DNA of 64,000 nt, from assembly GCF_021130785.1 (NCBI RefSeq), contig NC_060215.1, positions 70,811,501-70,875,500 of the forward strand, given 5' to 3'. This DNA comes from Homalodisca vitripennis. Taxonomy: Eukaryota > Arthropoda > Insecta > Hemiptera > Cicadellidae. Position 1 is the stretch's first letter; every line of letters starts with the position of its first letter. Below are positions 59,868 to 64,000 of this stretch, in pieces. The notes under the pieces were generated by a model that was not told the DNA's origin, searched no databases, and was given only the letters and a program-made list of their open reading frames with translations. Position numbers and translations under genes: made by a program.

Positions 59868-60806
59868 ATGGAGAATGAACTAAACCAAAACAAAACCAAA
59901 ACTGAAACTCAACAGGTAAGCGAAACTCAACCAGAAGAGCTACCGATTGAACAACTAAGAGTGTCTGAGATGACCCCAATGGAGGAAGACAGACTTCTCT
60001 TGTCAGAAGGCGAAGTTCGGCCGGAAGAGCCATAAAAGAAGCGGCTCTCGAGAGGCGAACTACGAAAGCGGAGGATAGAAGAGGCTATCGCTAGAGGTGA
60101 GCCGATAATCCCCCGGAAAGAAAGGCAGAAGAGGTGGGAAGAGAAAAACCGAGCTCTGATGAAACCAAACAACGAAGCCGGTTCCTCAAAAGGGAACTTG
60201 GTTGTTGTTGGGGCCTCAGAGCAAGGGAAAACTCATTCCGCACCAGCCCAAAAACAACAAACCCCAAGCTATGCAGGTGTGAAGAGGCTGCGATCGCAGC
60301 TGACACCTGAAGAACAAGCAAAGGGAGGGGAGAAAAGAAGGAAGGGGCATGATGGAGGTGTCACTAAGAAGACACCCGAAACATATGCCGAAAGGATCTC
60401 TGTGGAGAAGCTGGCTATTGTCCGGCTCGAACACCCAGAAGTGAAGCTATCGACGGAAGAAGCCATCAACCTGAAGAAAGTGCTGGGCAAACGCGCCTTT
60501 AAGGGCAAAAACGTTAGGATGTCCAGCTGTCATGTTGAAGGTGGAGCGATAGTGGTCGGCTGTGTTAACACAGAAACAAAGGTGTGGCTGGAGAAACAGG
60601 TCCAGGAGCTGAGTCCTTTCGAAGGGGTTCAGCTGAAAATGGGCCCAGCTAAAAGCCTGGTAAGGATGTTTAAAGTATTCACTTTTATCCCTAAGGACAT
60701 CGAGGTGGACAGCAAGCAAGAGCTGTTCGAAGCCCTCAAAAACCAGAATGACCTTGACACGGATCAATGGACTGCTGTTGGAGGGAAATCTAGTTACTTT
60801 ATGTAA
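59868..60806 (+). pseudogene. LINE ORF1 (DUF4780-like), truncated into the 3' UTR
   Basis: From ATG 59868 the frame is open except for a TAA at 60033-60035 (codon 56), then continues in the same frame to 60806. The N-terminus is Gln/Glu-rich and the middle is basic (LRSQLTPEEQAKGGEKRRKG). The C-terminal region (PETYAERISVEKLAIVRLEH through QELFEALKNQNDLDTDQW) looks like the DUF4780-type RNA-binding domain of insect LINE ORF1 proteins. The last residues run into the 3' UTR copy at 60794, so the natural C-terminus and all of ORF2 are missing. A single stop suggests a fairly young copy. Confidence 0.8.
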
Positions 60807-60952
60807 GTAGAGATTATAATTTTTGAATGTAAAATAGTAATGTAAACTGTATTGTGGCTCTTGTTTTACAGTAATAGTATAGTTTATTAATTTATGGTTA
60901 GGTGTAAGAGAGGAACTTAATAGTCCTAACCTCGCCAATTGAATATGTTTTA
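60794..60952 (+). repeat. LINE 3' UTR, second copy
   Basis: Near-perfect duplicate of 59262-59419. The junction with ORF1 lies in shared TTACTTTATG sequence, consistent with deletion or template switching at microhomology. It is followed by ATTCAATAAAGAC and the TTTCATTTCATTT tail. Confidence 0.95.
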
Positions 60953-61985
60953 CGTTATATTCAATAAAGACATTTTTCATTTCATTTAATTTTTTTCATT
61001 TACTCCTTTAACAACCCATATATGGTCTCTATCAGAAGTAGGGAGAAATGGATTAAAAAGGTGGCTTATCCTACAAAAGGAGTCCTGAAGTTTTACACAG
61101 ATGGTTTACGCCTTGACTCTAGGGCAGGATACGGAATACACGGACCTGGAGTCGACATGGCTGTCCCCGTAGGAAGACATGCCACGGTTTTTCAGGCGGA
61201 GGTCATGGCAATAGACTTATGTTCCAGAACACTCATACAAATGAGGACAAAAGGATTAAAATACCTAATACTTTCTGATAGTCAGGCTGCACTGAAGGCA
61301 CTTGATACCTGTTCGTTTGATTCGAAAGCGGTCTGGGAATGTAAGAATGCTCTAGCAGAGCTGGCAATGAATAACAGAGTAACACTCGGGTGGGTACCGG
61401 GTCATGAAGGCATGCATGAAAATGAAAAAGCAGACATCCTTGCCAAAAAGGGAGCGGAATCCACAATGGTAGGGCCGGAGCCAGGTTGTGGGATAGCATT
61501 CCCCAATATTAAAGCTCTGATCAAAGTTTGGGAAAAGAGGATAAGACACAATAATTGGAGTAGAGCCTCAGGATTAAGACTATCCAAATTGTTTATCTCT
61601 CCTTACGTTAAAGGGTGGACAGCTCTCTTAGACCAGAATAAGAAAGATATAAGACTAATATTGGGAATGTTGACAGGACATGGCCCTCTAAGGAAGCATC
61701 TTATGAATAACGAGTGTAGACTCTGTGGAGAGGAGGAGGAGTCAGCAGAGCACATTTGGTTAGATTGTCCTGCCATCGTAGAAACTCAAAAAAGATACCT
61801 GGGAGCATATCTCCTCAGCCCCAAGGATATCAGAGAACAGGAGCCCTCAAATCTGATTGGTTTTTGCAAAAGCCTCGGACTTTGAGGGCACAAAATTAAA
61901 GTAAGGGAGGCGCAAAGGTCCTTTTAGGACTAAGCGTGGGGACAAACTGTCCTTTTCCCTCAGGAAGGAAAAAAAAACCGATTCT

Positions 61986-63299
61986 TTTGATTTAGTTGGA
62001 GTATTATGTTTTGAAACTGGTTAATCAACCGTGTCTTAACCCTAAAAACACGAAAATATAGGTTAAGTATTTAATAAGAAATCAAAATCTCTATAGTAAC
62101 TACTTGCGTAGATACCAGTTGTCCTATTTTTATCATGAAATGAATCATATTTAGTCGACAAATTAACGTTTTGCATAGTCTGCGTGTTGTTAGGAATCTA
62201 TGTTTCTTAAAAATGCTAACCATTACTTTAAAAAGGGTAATTTCAAAGTAAGGTTTATTTATCCAAAGTGAGGTTTATCTAAATTTAAGCATTATTACCA
62301 GCTAATGAATACGTTATTTGTAGAAAAGTTACAGATAAAAGTAGTTTTAAGTATAGAATCGACTCTAAAAAGAAAATTACGATCTTTTCACTTTTATAAT
62401 GACTCTCAGAATTACTTTTCCCTTTGTAATTTGCCTAATTTCCTAAAAATTCCGTGATGTCCTATAAACTGAACTCGGATGCTGTAGGATTTATTTACAT
62501 AACAATTTTAAATCATGACTGTTCCTGGTTATTGCTAAGATGTCTGACTAAAAATATTAACAAACATTACACAATTTCATTATTTCTAGTATGTACATTA
62601 ATTTTTCATACAGCGAATGGCACACTGTATCAGATGACTTGTGTGATAATTCGTCATTACCATGCTTTGTGCTTTGTAACTGTGACTAGTTACACTATAG
62701 ATTTTGATACTTTTCTTGCACTCTCGACCAATTTAATCTATTGATTATCTTATCAGCGTAAGAGCTAAAACTTGTGCTTATATTAAAAGTATAATATTCT
62801 TTCCAACTAGCGCCCTCAATATTTTAAAAATACTCTAAAAGAAACTAAAACAGTTTACAAAATGCAAATGGATTTCAAGTTGGAATTTATACTGCGCGGC
62901 TATGGAGGACACTTCTGAAAGCCAATCCCAATCTTTGTCATAGCAAGCCAACATTCGTTCCAAAGTACCCAAAGTTGAGTTTAATCGTTGGAATATATGT
63001 TACAATACTATTTTAGCCCCATTACAATACTATTACAATGGGCTGTTGATCTGCTTAAGAAATTTGTTCTTTTTTTGTTGAGGGTATGATTTACATATGT
63101 GTCAAATTTCATCTTTTTAGGACATCAGAAAATTTAAAAACGATACATAATTCTTTTAGATTTGCAACTCTATTTCAACCCCTGAAGAGTTTGATCTCAT
63201 AAAATTGCTTTTGACTTTCTATGTAAGTCTCGAAAATGTTCATTAGTGAGTACAATTGAAGTGAACTAAATTACGAAGGTCATAGATATTTACTGCTGT
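61986..63299. other. Intergenic, nothing recognised
   Basis: AT-rich sequence with only chance frames. A short TTACAATACTATT repeat is near 63000-63036. Confidence 0.45.
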
Positions 63300-63627
63300 A
63301 AATCTAGCAGGTCCCTGAAGAAAGATTGGCCGGACACAGGGTGAGTTTGTGAGAGAGGGGGGAAACAGCAGCCTCACTGTAAGACGTACTATTCTTACTA
63401 CTACAGTTCGAGGACTTTAGCTGTGCGCGTGACTTGGAGTGTGTGGTGATGGGCGGGAGGGGTGGCGGGGTAGCATTATGCGCTGCGTCCCGAAAACATT
63501 TCCTTTGACTCATGGGTAAAACCCTCCGTTCAGGAATCGTATTGGCCCAAATAACTCATCGCACTCGCCACAATCAGTCTGTTTTGTGACAGTGCTGAGT
63601 GTAGCTTGTGCTTCGCTTTTACCGATA
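63300..63627 (+). other. GC-richer leader of the transposase relic
   Basis: Less AT-rich than the preceding kilobase and directly upstream of the transposase start, so probably the terminal repeat and 5' leader of that element. Ends could not be defined because the partner end is outside the window. Confidence 0.3.
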
Positions 63628-64000
63628 ATGTCTGTTGAGTTAAAGTCAAAAGTTAAAAGCCTATTCATAGTCAGGCTCGTGAAATTGTGAGTAATGTTTA
63701 TACATTTATGAAGGAAGAGGCAGACCATCCAACTGTTAAAATTCCGTTGTCAAAGGCTCGCCAAAGAACTGCTGCAGCAACTGGAGTGTCAGAGCGAGTT
63801 GTGACTAAAATAAACAGTTAACTTAACAAGTTGAAGGTTAGTAACATAGGTGAGGCAATTTTTACTACACCAAGCAAAAACCGTCAACGACGTAGCATAG
63901 TTGACAATTTCCATGTTGAAGAACATCGAATACCGACTGCAAAACTTTTGAGGGAGGCGCTAAGGGACAAAATATATTTCCAGGGTTGTGAGAAAAGTTC
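63628..64000 (+). pseudogene. IS630/Tc1-like transposase, N-terminal part (runs off edge)
   Basis: ATG at 63628 opens SVELKSKVKSLF. After a one-base frameshift comes SQAREIVSNVYTFMKEEA, then PLSKARQRTAAATGVSERVV (a helix-turn-helix type DNA-binding segment), an in-frame TAA (63820-63822), FTTPSKNRQRRSIVDNF and, after an apparent small deletion, TAKLLREALRDKIYFQG. This order is that of arthropod DDE transposases related to IS630/Tc1. The catalytic domain would lie beyond 64000. The frameshift, stop and deletion make this copy inactive. Confidence 0.75.

Larger units (their letters stand above)
58932..60999 (+). mobile_element. Nested LINE insertion with 9-bp target duplication
   Basis: TACTCCTTT occurs on both sides (58923-58931 and 61000-61008). 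Deleting the insert and one copy joins VKKYSF to NNPYMVSI in the correct frame of the LOA ORF2, which proves the insertion. The insert holds, in order, an ORF2 C-terminus plus 3' UTR, then a 5' UTR, ORF1 and a second copy of the same 3' UTR, ending AATAAAGACATTTTTCATTTCATTT. It is thus a head-to-tail compound of one LINE family, with a different identity from the host LINE. Confidence 0.9.
56318..61885 (+). pseudogene. LOA-like LINE ORF2: endonuclease, RT, RNase H (split by insert)
   Basis: Starts at MRLIQINLHHAKG (56318), chosen because the APE endonuclease begins there. The endonuclease has IALIQEPW, LGCDCNAHHIYWGS and SDHCPI (to about 56970), with a TAA at 56825-56827. RT: FKSPGADGVFPAL (about 57652), NSFRPISLTSSMMKTMEKII, FMDIEGAFDRVAY (in-frame TAG at 58078), GCPQGGVLSPLLW, catalytic YADD (about 58302), GLRINPSKT. 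About 25 codons seem lost near 58530. RNase H (61022-61885) keeps all four catalytic acids (D27, E60, D86, D138, counted from 61022) and ends in a CX2CX8HX4C motif. Part 58932-60999 is foreign. Confidence 0.9.
55270..61985 (+). mobile_element. LOA-like LINE, nearly full length, interrupted
   Basis: A GC-richer block holding a 5' leader (about 55270-55520), decayed ORF1, ORF2 with APE endonuclease, RT and RNase H, and a 3' UTR ending in an A-rich run near 61978. Domain order and the CPQGGVLSPLLW and RNase H motifs place it near the LOA/R1/I group. A second LINE product (58932-60999) sits inside ORF2. Stops and frameshifts show it is inactive. Boundaries at the 5' end are approximate. Confidence 0.85.

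Noticed and set aside
1..64000. CRISPR arrays, riboswitches, bacterial operons or a defence system
   Set aside because: The tandem arrays have no spacer-repeat pattern, and gene structure with introns and LINEs is eukaryotic.

Overview
This window reads as arthropod, most likely insect, nuclear DNA. It is AT-rich, genes are sparse and split by long introns with GT/AG borders, and much of the rest is transposon debris of kinds common in insects (Jockey/CR1-like and LOA-like LINEs, a PIF/Harbinger-type MADF gene, an IS630/Tc1-like transposase, a mariner-type MITE, tRNA-derived SINEs). I cannot fix the order from sequence alone. I see no bacterial-style operons and no CRISPR array.

One ordinary host gene can be supported: a yellow / major royal jelly protein family gene on the minus strand. 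It has four recognisable coding exons (24607-24280, 20897-20680, 12619-12218, 10744-10310) whose phases join cleanly into about 460 codons. Its start is uncertain: a short 5' exon may lie upstream. The introns carry a long foldback palindrome (about 13.94-14.42 kb), a SINE-like piece (about 14.7 kb) and one copy of a roughly 0.8 kb transposon (18.27-19.10 kb). A near-identical inverted copy of that transposon sits at 30.31-31.09 kb, so the 5' half of the gene lies between inverted repeats. A 120-bp tandem array (25.10-25.71 kb) and a GC-rich block (about 26.87-27.21 kb) lie just upstream of exon 1.

Left part (0-10 kb): a MADF-domain reading frame runs off the left edge behind a GC-rich, inverted-repeat-bearing transposon end. 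An 87-bp tandem repeat then precedes a decayed LINE. That LINE is interrupted by a 642-bp foldback insert with 11-bp target-site duplications and Penelope/hammerhead-like features.

Middle (31-50 kb): LINE pieces on both strands, including a 2.9 kb relic ending in a pentamer tail. There is also a 93-bp minisatellite, a 306-bp TA-flanked MITE, a broken unassigned reading frame (47.2-47.7 kb) and a tRNA-derived SINE.

Right part (52-64 kb): an orphan Jockey-type zinc-knuckle ORF1, then a 6.7 kb LOA-like LINE with endonuclease, reverse transcriptase and RNase H. A second LINE product of 2,068 bp is inserted between its RT and RNase H. Removing that insert and one copy of a 9-bp duplication restores the LOA reading frame across the junction. 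A decayed IS630/Tc1-like transposase runs off the right edge.
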